Part shown: positions 1-7,424 of the stretch, in pieces | How positions within the stretch are numbered: the first letter of the stretch is position 1 | Layout of the letters: every line of letters starts with the position of its first letter | Assembly: GCF_042665195.1 (NCBI RefSeq) | Contig: NZ_JBHTBW010000006.1 | Coordinates: 1-64,000 of the forward strand | Length of the DNA: 64,000 bases | Origin: Laceyella putida | Lineage (GTDB): Bacteria > Bacillota > Bacilli > Thermoactinomycetales > Thermoactinomycetaceae | Reading direction: 5' to 3' | Notes under the pieces: model-generated | What the model saw: the letters and a program-made list of their open reading frames with translations, nothing else | Told to the model about the DNA's origin: nothing | The model's database searches: none | Translations under genes and position numbers: made by a program

Positions 1-73
1 GGCGACTTGGCTCTTACCTCGGTTGGACTTTCACCAACTAGCAATTAACGGCTTGCTGGGCACGCCAAATACA

Positions 74-97
74 AAGCCCTTGGTTACCCAAGGGCTT
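74..97 (-). terminator. Intrinsic terminator-like hairpin after the methyltransferase-like gene
   Basis: A 10-bp perfect stem (AAGCCCTTGG at 74-83, CCAAGGGCTT at 88-97) with a 4-nt loop lies just past the stop of the minus-strand gene. In that direction the stem is followed by TTTGTATTTGG, a modest U-tract. The first 60 bases of the window carry a small GTTGG/CCAAC hairpin but no gene I can recognise. Confidence 0.7.
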
Positions 98-112
98 CTC
101 TTCTTCCCGCCG

Positions 113-1075
113 CTATCGATTCCGTCGCACCCGCGCCACATACCATCGTGATCCGTGCAATCCCTCCCCCTCTTCCGGTTCGAACAGGGGCGGATCCAGC
201 TCCCTGCGGATGACGGTATAGCTGTCACCGCTCTCTTCCAGTATGCCTTCAATGAAGGGCAGGCCGGGAGCGTAGATGAAGCAGCCTCCCACTTGGAGTG
301 AACGCAGGATCTCCATATATTTTTGCGCATAGGCGGCGTAGTCCCCGTCTTTCCTGATGTGGTGATGCCAGAAGTGGTTGGAGAAGGCCATGTTGGAGAT
401 GATCGTGCCCCACTTGTCCGGAACAAAGTGGAAATCGAGCCAGTTGGCCGCATAGATGAAAGGGCGGTCTATCTGTTCCAATCGTTCCAACCCATACGCC
501 TCAATGCCTTGTTCCCTGAGGGCGCGAACCAACATCGCTTGTGCGCCGCAACCGAGATCGAGCACCGGTTCGCGGAGGTCATCCACCTTGATTCGCAACA
601 AATCGAGTTGGAAAGACGCTTCGTATTCGGCACAGGGGACCCGCCGCAACATGAGTTGATGATCGACCAGTTGGAATACCTGCACGCCATTGGTCTCCAG
701 CAACAACCGACTCACCCTTAGCGCATGCTGGTTGAAGAGCTGTTCCAGATCATGGGGGGTGATCTCCCCTTGTTCGTAGAGCTGGGCCAGTTGCGTGAGC
801 AAAGAACGCATCAACCGCTCCAACTGGCGAATGTCCCGTTGGCGAAAGTTGATGTATTGGTTGGTGGTGATAAACGAATCCGCCGAGGATCGGGCAAGGT
901 CGGCGGCGTGATCTTCCAACCGTTCCTCATCGGCGCACAAGGCCTTCAGCTCGGAGCGCATGCGTTCCCGCTCTTCGATCAAAGATTGGATCAGTTCGGG
1001 AGACGGGGCCAGGAGAAGGCCTTTGTCGGGAATGAGCGTAAACAAGCCGTGTTGATTCCATATCGATAATAACAT
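113..1075 (-). CDS. SAM-dependent methyltransferase-like protein, unknown substrate
   Basis: 320 residues. The C-terminal half has a class I methyltransferase glycine motif, VLDLGCGAQAML near residue 172, followed by an acidic residue at the end of the second strand (YGLER), as expected for SAM binding. The N-terminal half is helical and charged (ERERMRSELKALCADEERLE) with no recognised domain and may be coiled. No signal peptide or membrane segment, so cytoplasmic. The start has AAAGGAAA 9 nt upstream, and a TTGAAC-N17-TATAAT promoter lies about 75 nt upstream, so it is probably transcribed alone. The substrate cannot be read from the sequence; the methyltransferase fold is the only firm part. 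Confidence 0.65.
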   Translation of the reverse strand: MLLSIWNQHGLFTLIPDKGLLLAPSPELIQSLIEERERMRSELKALCADEERLEDHAADLARSSADSFITTNQYINFRQRDIRQLERLMRSLLTQLAQLYEQGEITPHDLEQLFNQHALRVSRLLLETNGVQVFQLVDHQLMLRRVPCAEYEASFQLDLLRIKVDDLREPVLDLGCGAQAMLVRALREQGIEAYGLERLEQIDRPFIYAANWLDFHFVPDKWGTIISNMAFSNHFWHHHIRKDGDYAAYAQKYMEILRSLQVGGCFIYAPGLPFIEGILEESGDSYTVIRRELDPPLFEPEEGEGLHGSRWYVARVRRNR

Positions 1076-1150
1076 GTTTCTACGTTTCCTTTCTCCGTTG
1101 ACGCATGGGGCCGCTATTCGATTGCCGGTAAATGGCGCCTTATTGGTACA

Positions 1151-1179
1151 ATTATACAGTTGGCGACATCTTGGTTCAA
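1151..1179 (-). promoter_or_regulatory. Sigma-A type promoter of the methyltransferase-like gene
   Basis: On the minus strand TTGAAC (1179-1174) is separated by 17 nt from a perfect TATAAT (1156-1151), placing a start site about 70 nt before the gene beginning at 1075. Confidence 0.6.
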
Positions 1180-1218
1180 TGACTTGAGGCCAAGGGAACA
1201 GCCAACACGAAAACTCCG

Positions 1219-1842
1219 TTACTCCCTCTCATTCACATGCTGTTCCATCAAGCCGGCAATCTCTTTGGCGTCACCCCTTCCCGCTTCCTTGAGGTGCTTG
1301 ATCGTCTTTTTTTGCCGCTCAACCGGATGGTGCTGGTTCAACTTCCATTTCCCCTGGATGTCGGTGATGGTGATTTTAAAGCCTTTGACCGCCTTCAACT
1401 CGGCTTGGTTATGCTTTTGTTTCAGGTCCGTGCTCCAAGGTTGGGGCATCTCCGCCTCATAAAAGCGGATGCTCTCCATCATCATGTTCTCCAATTCCCG
1501 CTCATCCTCAATTAAGGCAAAATCGCCATAGACGTGGACAGCGACATAGTTCCACGTGGGCACCGTTTTCTCTTCTTCATACCAAGTGGGCGAGATGTAA
1601 GCATGAGGGCCGGGAAACACCACCAACACTTCCCGCCCGATCTCTTTCCAGTGGGGGTTGGCCAAGGCCATATGCCCGTATAGCACCCCAAGTTCCTCCT
1701 CATTCTCTTTCAGCAGAAGCGGAAGGTGACTGGCGGTGGCCACCCCGTTCTCCTTGGAAAACACGATGCCAAAGCTGTGCTGATGGATGAATTGGATCAG
1801 GGTGTCCCGGTCATCCACCTTAAACGGTTTGGGAATATACAT
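1219..1842 (-). CDS. paiB: PaiB-like FMN-binding regulator
   Basis: 207 residues from the ATG at 1842. The N-terminus MYIPKPFKVDDRDTLIQFI and the segment PTWYEEEKTVPTWNYVAVHVYG are typical of the PaiB/FMN-binding split-barrel family (B. subtilis PaiB is about 205 aa). An in-frame start at 1866 is open but has no ribosome site, while 1842 has AGGGGG about 10 nt upstream. PaiB-type proteins are annotated as negative regulators of sporulation and protease genes; here that role is inferred from homology only. No paiA acetyltransferase gene is adjacent, so it stands alone. Family assignment is secure, function is not. Confidence 0.85.
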   Translation of the reverse strand: MYIPKPFKVDDRDTLIQFIHQHSFGIVFSKENGVATASHLPLLLKENEEELGVLYGHMALANPHWKEIGREVLVVFPGPHAYISPTWYEEEKTVPTWNYVAVHVYGDFALIEDERELENMMMESIRFYEAEMPQPWSTDLKQKHNQAELKAVKGFKITITDIQGKWKLNQHHPVERQKKTIKHLKEAGRGDAKEIAGLMEQHVNERE

Positions 1843-2010
1843 GTTCTCTCTTCCCCCTCTTCTCATGCTGATTGAAAAAACGCGTCCTTTTCGTTTCTGA
1901 CTTGATGAACAAAATAACGAAAACCATTAATCTGAATATACCTAAGAAAATTTTTAAAATAAACAATTCCATTCGTTTTTAACCATGACAGAGCGGGAAA
2001 GAATAAGCGA

Positions 2011-2508
2011 ATGTCAACGAAGGGTGCGGTGATTCCCATAAGCAAGCAACATGTACATCCCAGGGCCATGCGTGTTTGGGCCATCACGGAGGCGCTTATC
2101 TTTCTGCTTTTGATTCTCGCCTATGCAGGGGCGCTTCTGCTCTTTGACCTGTTCACAGCCTATCCCCTGCTCTCTTGGGGCGGCTTCATCGCCTTATGAC
2201 TGGCGGGGGGATTGAGCGCCTTCCTATATCCCCGACCGCGCTGGCGTTATTTGGTCTACGAAGTGACGGAAAAAGAACTCTTTATCGGCAAAGGATTTTT
2301 CTTCACCAAAGAAACCTTCATCCCCATGTCGCGTATCCAACATGTCCAATCCAAACAAGGACCGCTCTTGAGAAGCTGTCAACTGTCCAATGTGGAAGTC
2401 TTTACCGCAGGCGGCGATTCCTTTGTGATCCCCGCAATCGATCAGGGGGAAGCCGAACGGCTCAGAAAAAAAATCATCGAATGGGTAAGGGTGGAAGAGC
2501 ATGAATAA
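2011..2508 (+). pseudogene. ydbS: ydbS-like membrane PH-domain gene, interrupted by an in-frame TGA
   Basis: One reading frame from 2011 to 2508 encodes an N-terminal part with two hydrophobic segments (ALIFLLLILAYAGALLLF; then LLSWGGFIAL), a TGA at 2197-2199, and directly in frame LAGGLSAFLYPRPRWRYLVY followed by a bPH2-type domain (ELFIGKGFFFTKETFIPMSR). A tryptophan codon TGG at the TGA would restore a complete YdbS-like protein of about 165 residues. The downstream half could only be translated separately from weak codons such as TTG 2212. It overlaps the next gene by 8 nt, as in an operon. B. subtilis YdbS works with YdbT in resistance to some membrane-active bacteriocins (literature knowledge). 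A sequencing error or programmed readthrough is possible. Confidence 0.75.
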
Positions 2509-3720
2509 CCCCCGACGCCTCCATCCCTTGGCCATATTACGCTTATTGGCCAAAGCGCTTCAATGGGCGGTTCCGGCGGCCATTGCGTTGCTTTGGCAAG
2601 GTAGCCTCTCTTGGGCAGCGAAAGGCGGTATCATCGTATTGTTTTTGTTGGGCGCAATGGGAGTTGGAACCTTTCAGTGGTTAAGAAAAGTTTATTATGT
2701 CGAAGAGAACGAATTTCACCTTAAACAAGGGGGCTGGTTTAAGAAACATGTTTCGATCCCCTTGGAGCAAATTCAGGCGGTGGAGTCGGAACAACCGCTG
2801 CTCCATCGCCTGGTTGGACTGTACATGGTCCGCATTGAAACGGCGAGTGGCAAGCAAACGGAAGCCGTATTGGAAATAGTTACGGAAGAGCAAGCTTCGG
2901 CTCTGAAAGAAGCGTTAATGGGCGGCGAGAGCGCGGCGGGGAAGCGCACCGCCGCGCAGGACGAGCCACCCTGCTACCGTTTATCCGGCAAATGGCTTCT
3001 CTATGCGGGCATGACGTCAGAAAAGATATGGGTCACCCTCTTTTTTCCGATCATCTTTCTCTTGAAATATCTCGATCAAGTGCGGCTCTTCTTTACTGAC
3101 GAAGAAATCCGGTCGTTTAGCGAGCACTTTCTGCAACTGGAAATGCTCACCTCCTTGCTCTGGTTCATCCCCGTCATCTTACTCGCCGCTTGGGCCATAT
3201 CCATCGCCTGGATGGGTGTGCTCTACTATCGCTTTCAGATCAAGCGGGAAGGGGATCACATCTATATTGAATATGGATTGCTTCACACAAGAAAATTCAC
3301 CGTCCCAGTCAAGCGGATTCAATTATTGCGATTGGAAGAGAATTGGGTGCGGCAATGGTTGGGCTGGTACACCCTGCAGATGGAGGTGGCCGGGCTTGAA
3401 GAGAAAGAGAACAAAGGGAAAAAACAACTTATCTTCTTTCCTCTCTTGCCCAAACGGAAGCTTCCGGCAACACTCTTGCCGGAATACACGCCCTACCTTA
3501 CCGTTTCACTCCAGTCGCCCACCAGAAAGACGCTGTCCTATCATGGAATCCTTCTCTTCCTTGGTGCCGTGATTCCAGGAAGCTGGGATTGGCCTGTTTC
3601 ACCAGCCGCGTTGCTTCCGGCAGCCGTGTGAAAACGGATTTTATCAGCCATGAACAAGTGAGTGAAATCATCAAGTGGACGGATGCCACACGCAACCCTT
3701 CTTCCCAACCAGATGAATAA
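2501..3720 (+). pseudogene. ydbT: ydbT-like membrane PH-domain gene, internally deleted and frameshifted
   Basis: The open frame 2501-3631 encodes 376 residues: a first membrane/PH unit (to about residue 140), a second with two helices near residues 180 and 230 and a PH domain (KFTVPVKRIQLLRLEENWVR), then the start of a third membrane hairpin (GILLFLGAVI). There the frame leaves the family pattern and ends at 3631. In frame 1 from about 3574 the sequence SRKLGLACFTSRVASGSRVK continues to KTDFISHEQVSEIIKWTDA and a TAA at 3720, which looks like the end of the third PH domain. The family is about 490 residues, so roughly 70-80 residues of domain 3 appear deleted with a change of frame. With ydbS also broken, the whole pair is probably non-functional. 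Confidence 0.7.
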
Positions 3721-3723
3721 CCC

Positions 3724-3757
3724 AAGCCCTCGATATCATGCCGAGGGCTTCTTTGCA
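3724..3757 (+). terminator. Terminator after the ydbST remnant
   Basis: AAGCCCTCG (3724-3732) pairs with CGAGGGCTT (3742-3750), followed by CTTTGC. It lies 3 nt after the residual ydbT stop at 3720, which supports the reading of 3720 as the original gene end. The bases from 3760 to about 3920 are AT-rich with no gene; they should hold the promoter of the cassette that follows, but I see no strong -35/-10 pair. Confidence 0.65.
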
Positions 3758-3920
3758 TGTGACACCCCCCCGCATATTGACAAATGCCCACTAGCAACCC
3801 TTCCGCATCAATCCATTTCTAACACATTTGAATAAATTTCATAAAAACAGTCATATTTTCCGATTAACAAAATATTTTTGGGTGTGACAAATAAATCAAT
3901 CACGACCTTCGATGCAAACC

Positions 3921-3965
3921 TTTTCCCACTGCCAAAACGTTGATTTTTCACATGACCTTAAAGAA
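3921..3965 (+). repeat. Copy 1 of a ~45-bp element preceding cassette genes
   Basis: Reads TTTTCCCACTGCCAAAACG, then TTGATTTTTCACATGACCTTAAAG. The same order of blocks (TTTTCCCA, CTGCCAA, GATTT, CACAT, CTTAA, purine-rich SD) recurs at 4290-4335 before the next gene. Each copy ends at the ribosome-binding region of the gene behind it. Confidence 0.7.
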
Positions 3966-3978
3966 AGGGTGTTGTTCA

Positions 3979-4215
3979 ATGAAGAAGTATGCAAAAGCGC
4001 TTTTGTTAGCGGTCGGTGTCATGGTGTTGATGATGGGGATGGTATTCATCTCCGCAAGCGCGGAGCCGCTCTACGCGGAGCAATCCCAGCCATTGGCCCC
4101 GCAAAAGGCAGGAGCGATGAATCAAGCCGAGCAGATGATCGATTTGGCTGATTTGGGGTTAGACGCCGGATTGGATGCGGACGCGGGCGCCGGCGGGGTT
4201 ATTTTCAATCAATAA
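3979..4215 (+). CDS. Small secreted acidic peptide, candidate substrate of the DUF5819/HTTM pair
   Basis: 78 residues from the ATG at 3979; earlier in-frame ATGs (3940) lack a ribosome site and fall inside the repeat element. The N-terminus MKKYAKALLLAVGVMVLMMG is a strong Sec signal peptide, with likely cleavage after an A-X-A near residue 28. The remaining ~50 residues contain no cysteine, end in AGAGGVIFNQ, and include an acidic near-repetitive stretch DLADLGLDAGLDADAGAGG. I recognise no family. It sits first in a three-gene plus-strand cassette with DUF5819-like and HTTM proteins, the arrangement expected for a small exported peptide processed by dedicated membrane proteins, as SdpC is by SdpA and SdpB. 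That function is inference. Alternatives are a simple secreted or envelope peptide. Confidence 0.65.
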   Translation: MKKYAKALLLAVGVMVLMMGMVFISASAEPLYAEQSQPLAPQKAGAMNQAEQMIDLADLGLDAGLDADAGAGGVIFNQ

Positions 4216-4289
4216 CGCTTTTAAATAAAGACGCAAGCCCGGTTTTGCACCCCTTGGGGATTCTCCCTCTTTCGCTTGGTGAACCCCCT

Positions 4290-4335
4290 TTTTCCCAACT
4301 GCCAAGAAGCGAGATTTCACATTATTCTTAAGGAG
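4290..4335 (+). repeat. Copy 2 of the ~45-bp element, before the DUF5819 gene
   Basis: TTTTCCCAACTGCCAAGAAG then CGAGATTTCACATTATTCTTAAGG. It aligns with 3921-3965 with a few substitutions and one- to two-base gaps, and leads into the SD AAGGAGAAATCAGG of the gene at 4344. Possible origin is duplication of an upstream region together with a gene start. Confidence 0.7.
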
Positions 4336-4343
4336 AAATCAGG

Positions 4344-5006
4344 ATGAACCGATGGTGCAAAAAAATGATTTTCTTCTCTTTGCCTGTCCTGTTGAGTTTC
4401 GCTTTGATTGTTCATTTCACCCTGATCATCTTGCAAGTCATGCCGTTAAACCCGCTCAGCCTTTCGCTGGGAAATGCGGTCAAATCCTACACAACCCCTT
4501 TGTTCAAACAAAACTGGCACCTTTTCGCGCCCAACCCGATTTCCAGCAACCGCCTCATATACATAAAGTTGCGCACGAAAACAAAGCAAGAGTCGGGTTG
4601 GATCGATATCACGACCCCTCTCATCCAAGCCAAGTTCACCCATTACATCACACCAATGAACAAAATCTCCCACATTCCCAGCAAGATCTTTTCCCAGATA
4701 TACCAGTCGAATGAACGATCGGTCAAATTAAAGCTGAAATCCAGGAATCAGGAGAAAAGTCGGGTCCATATGGCCATTGACCAGGTTCAAGACATTAAAG
4801 GGGAACGGACAAAAGAACTCATCTATCGGTTTGCCTTTGCCGCCGCCACCAAGATCCTCCCGCCCCAACAGATCGATGCCATCAACATACGGCTGGTGAA
4901 CGAAAAGGCCGTTCCCTATGCGGAAAGAAACAATCCCCATGCATCAACAGAACGGAAATACCATGAACTGGGTTGGCGACCTTATGCGGCGGTCAAAGCT
5001 TGGTAA
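4344..5006 (+). CDS. DUF5819-like membrane-anchored protein
   Basis: 220 residues. One N-terminal membrane segment (FFSLPVLLSFALIVHFTLII, residues 11-30) is followed by the signature FKQNWHLFAPNPISSNRL around residues 53-70, which I associate with the DUF5819 family, and then an extracytoplasmic or cytoplasmic mixed domain. The C-terminus carries conserved-looking YAERNNPHASTERKYHELGW. The ATG has AAGGAG 9 nt upstream. It lies between the small signal-peptide gene and an HTTM protein, with 13 nt to the latter, so the two are certainly co-transcribed. DUF5819 proteins are uncharacterised; SdpA, which also partners an HTTM protein (SdpB) in peptide-toxin maturation, is the closest functional parallel I can offer. 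Confidence 0.7.
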   Translation: MNRWCKKMIFFSLPVLLSFALIVHFTLIILQVMPLNPLSLSLGNAVKSYTTPLFKQNWHLFAPNPISSNRLIYIKLRTKTKQESGWIDITTPLIQAKFTHYITPMNKISHIPSKIFSQIYQSNERSVKLKLKSRNQEKSRVHMAIDQVQDIKGERTKELIYRFAFAAATKILPPQQIDAINIRLVNEKAVPYAERNNPHASTERKYHELGWRPYAAVKAW

Positions 5007-5019
5007 GGGAGGAAGGAAA

Positions 5020-6015
5020 ATGCCCGGAAAAATGAATCGATCTGGCTGGTTTTATGATTTTTTCTATAAAGAAAGGTTTCTCATCGGGGCCAGTTTGGCG
5101 CGGATCGGCTTTGCTTTGGTGATGCTGTACTATTATCTCATCCATTATCATCAGCGTTATTTTTTGTGGACGAAAGAAGGGATGCTAGGCGATCAGCTGT
5201 CGGGGTTTAAATGGTCCCTCTATGCCCTTTCAACCTCCACGCTCTATTTTGACATCATCTATCATCTAAGCATCCTCATCGCTCTCTTCACCTTGATCGG
5301 CTATAAAACGCGGACCGTCTCAGTCCTGTTTTATGTCACCACCTTCTCGATTCTGAACCTGAACACGTTCATCGCGGACGGCGGTGACGACCTGTTGGCC
5401 GATATTTTGTTTTTCTTGATGTTCGCCAATACTTCCGCCCACTTTTCCGTTGATGCGCTGGACAGAAGGCTCCTGCGCCGGCAACCGGAAGGAGCGTGGC
5501 TTCCGCCGGTATCGGCTCTATTCCACAACATGAGCATCCTGGCATGCATCATCCAGTTATGCATCCTGTATTTTACGGCGGGATTCTACCAAGTCATGGG
5601 GGAGTTGTGGAACAGCGGAGTCGCCGTCTACTATATCGCGCAAGTGGATATGTTTTCAGCCCCGTTTCAGCAAAAGCTCATTCTTCACAACGACGTCCTG
5701 ATCGTTCTGTTCACTTACGCTTCGATCATCATCAAGCTGGGTTTCCCTTTCATGCTGTTCAACCGGGGCACCAAGATCATTGCCGTCATCGGCATGATCC
5801 TGTTGCATCTGGGCATATTGGCGGGAATGGGACTGGTCAGCTTTTCGCTGATCATGATCATCGCGAATCTTCTGGTCATCGGGGATGAAGGGTACGGTAA
5901 ACTGTTGCGAACCTTCGCCCACCTCCGCCACATAGCAAGCCAAACATGGCGGAATGGTTGGGCCTGGATCAGCCAAAAGCCCCTTATGCAAAGGCTGCGG
6001 CACGTTAACAAATGA
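5020..6015 (+). CDS. HTTM-domain integral membrane protein (SdpB / vitamin-K carboxylase-like)
   Basis: 331 residues from ATG 5020, which has AGGGAGGAAGG directly upstream; the longer frame from 4918 would overlap the preceding gene and lacks an SD. The protein has several hydrophobic helices (LARIGFALVMLYYYLIHYHQ; IIYHLSILIALFTLIGY; VLFYVTTFSILNLNTFIADG; ILACIIQLCILYFTAGFYQV; IIAVIGMILLHLGILAGMGL). The layout, with DGGDDLLADILFFLMF and FYQVMGELWNSG between helices, matches the HTTM (horizontally transferred transmembrane) domain. HTTM proteins include SdpB and relatives of vitamin K-dependent gamma-carboxylase; no enzymatic activity can be assigned from sequence. It ends the cassette and is followed by a terminator. 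Confidence 0.8.
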   Translation: MPGKMNRSGWFYDFFYKERFLIGASLARIGFALVMLYYYLIHYHQRYFLWTKEGMLGDQLSGFKWSLYALSTSTLYFDIIYHLSILIALFTLIGYKTRTVSVLFYVTTFSILNLNTFIADGGDDLLADILFFLMFANTSAHFSVDALDRRLLRRQPEGAWLPPVSALFHNMSILACIIQLCILYFTAGFYQVMGELWNSGVAVYYIAQVDMFSAPFQQKLILHNDVLIVLFTYASIIIKLGFPFMLFNRGTKIIAVIGMILLHLGILAGMGLVSFSLIMIIANLLVIGDEGYGKLLRTFAHLRHIASQTWRNGWAWISQKPLMQRLRHVNK

Positions 6016-6030
6016 TTTGTCCGGGATCAG

Positions 6031-6057
6031 GCATCCTCAAGCGGGGTGCTTTTTTTT
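6031..6057 (+). terminator. Rho-independent terminator of the peptide/DUF5819/HTTM cassette
   Basis: GCATCC (6031-6036) pairs with GGGTGC (6044-6049), followed by eight T residues. It lies 16 nt after the HTTM stop, marking the end of the transcription unit. Confidence 0.8.
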
Positions 6058-6311
6058 ACGCTCATTTGTGTTAAAAAAAACGTGACTTTCCCTCATTTTT
6101 CATTTCAGATCTATCTTAATTTTATATAAAATGGTATATGACATCATACATATTGATGGATAGGAGAGCAACTGACCAGTATCATGTGAAAAATCGCCGC
6201 AAAGCGGAACGGTCCATTCCGCCACTTTCGTTGATTCTTGCGCAAATATGCCAATCAACGGGTGGATTCGGTTCATTGACCGGGGGTTGGACCGTCAAGG
6301 AGGCATGAGTG

Positions 6312-7370
6312 ATGAAAGAACAATTCGATCAGTTGATGAGGCAGGCCGCTTCCTTACCCTATGGCGCGACCAAAGTCGCCCTCTTGGAACAAGCCGTCCG
6401 CTTGGCGGATACGCACCAGGACGTGAAACGGGGTTTTGAGGGACGCTTGGAGTTGACACGCGCGGCCAATTTTTCGGGTAAAACGGAAAAGGCCATTCTC
6501 GCGTTTGGCTGGTGTTTGGCCCAGTATGACAAGCAACCGGAGGCCTATGACAGCCGCACGGTCATGTGGATGTACAAATGGATTGTGGGGAGTTTGGATG
6601 ACTTTCCCGAAATCAGCCGGGAACAAATCGAAGCGATGCTGGAAGATCTGCGCAAACGCTATGCGGAACTGGGCTACAGCCAACGCGTCTACCATAAAAT
6701 CAAACATGCCATGGCCCGGGACGAAGGAGACCTTGAGGCGGCCGAACGGGAGTATGAGCTTTGGCAAAACGAAGGGCGGGATGAGATCTCGGATTGTCTC
6801 GCATGCGAACGGAATGGCCAAGTTTCCTATTATCTGGACGAAAAAAACGAGTTTGCGGAGGCTTATCGCTTGGCGCGGCCGATCTTGGACGGGCAGATGC
6901 GTTGCCGATACGTTCCCCACAACACTTATGCCAGCTTCCTGTTGCCTCTCTTGCGCGAAGGGCGGGCGGCGGAGGCGGCCGAATTCCATGAACGGGGCTA
7001 TCGGCTTATCCATAATGAAAGCGGCCACCTCTGGTCCAAAGCGAAGCACCTGACCTATTTGGCCGTCGTGAACCCGAAGCGCGCCATGGCCCTGTTGGAA
7101 AAGCATTTGCCGGAAGCCTTGGACTCTTATGTGCCCGGAGCCAAATTCAGCCTCTTTTTGGCCGCGTCGGTCCTATTCACCCAACTGAGCGAACAGGAAA
7201 AACAGCTCCTTCACCTTCCCGCCCACGTGACGGAAGCATGGATCAACGCGGAGTTGCGGGAGTTGGCCCGGCGGTTTGACTCGCGGAATGGCACGGACAG
7301 CTTTTCACGGAGAATCGGGAGGAGACATGCCGAAGTGGCGGAGTTGATCAATCACATGAGGCGAAGTTGA
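6312..7370 (+). CDS. Helical-repeat (TPR-like) protein of unknown function
   Basis: 352 residues from ATG 6312, 8 nt behind a perfect AAGGAGG; the GTG at 6309 is too close to the SD. The sequence is nearly all amphipathic helix in units of about 34-40 residues (VALLEQAVRLADTHQDVKRG; ILAFGWCLAQYDKQPEAYDS; LEAAEREYELWQNEGRDEIS; NEFAEAYRLARPILDGQMRC), a solenoid pattern like TPR. A DCLACERNG segment near residue 162 has two cysteines. No membrane segment. About 240 nt upstream are AT-rich with TATAAA-like sequence and probably carry its own promoter. It has no partner nearby (the hut genes converge on it). I do not recognise a named family. Confidence 0.7.
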   Translation: MKEQFDQLMRQAASLPYGATKVALLEQAVRLADTHQDVKRGFEGRLELTRAANFSGKTEKAILAFGWCLAQYDKQPEAYDSRTVMWMYKWIVGSLDDFPEISREQIEAMLEDLRKRYAELGYSQRVYHKIKHAMARDEGDLEAAEREYELWQNEGRDEISDCLACERNGQVSYYLDEKNEFAEAYRLARPILDGQMRCRYVPHNTYASFLLPLLREGRAAEAAEFHERGYRLIHNESGHLWSKAKHLTYLAVVNPKRAMALLEKHLPEALDSYVPGAKFSLFLAASVLFTQLSEQEKQLLHLPAHVTEAWINAELRELARRFDSRNGTDSFSRRIGRRHAEVAELINHMRRS

Positions 7371-7424
7371 TGGAATGAAGCTTGGATGCCGACTCTCCAC
7401 CCGTCCGAGGCATTTTCTCCATGC

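Noticed and set aside
1..60. Possible end of a mobile element at the window start
   Set aside because: A small GTTGG/CCAAC hairpin and GC-rich text are visible, but there is too little sequence to assign it.
1863..1866. Earlier start for the PaiB-like gene at 1866
   Set aside because: No ribosome site upstream, and family members begin at MYIPKPF, which corresponds to 1842.
4918..5019. HTTM protein starting at 4918
   Set aside because: It would lie inside the preceding gene and lacks an SD; ATG 5020 has AGGGAGGAAGG just before it.
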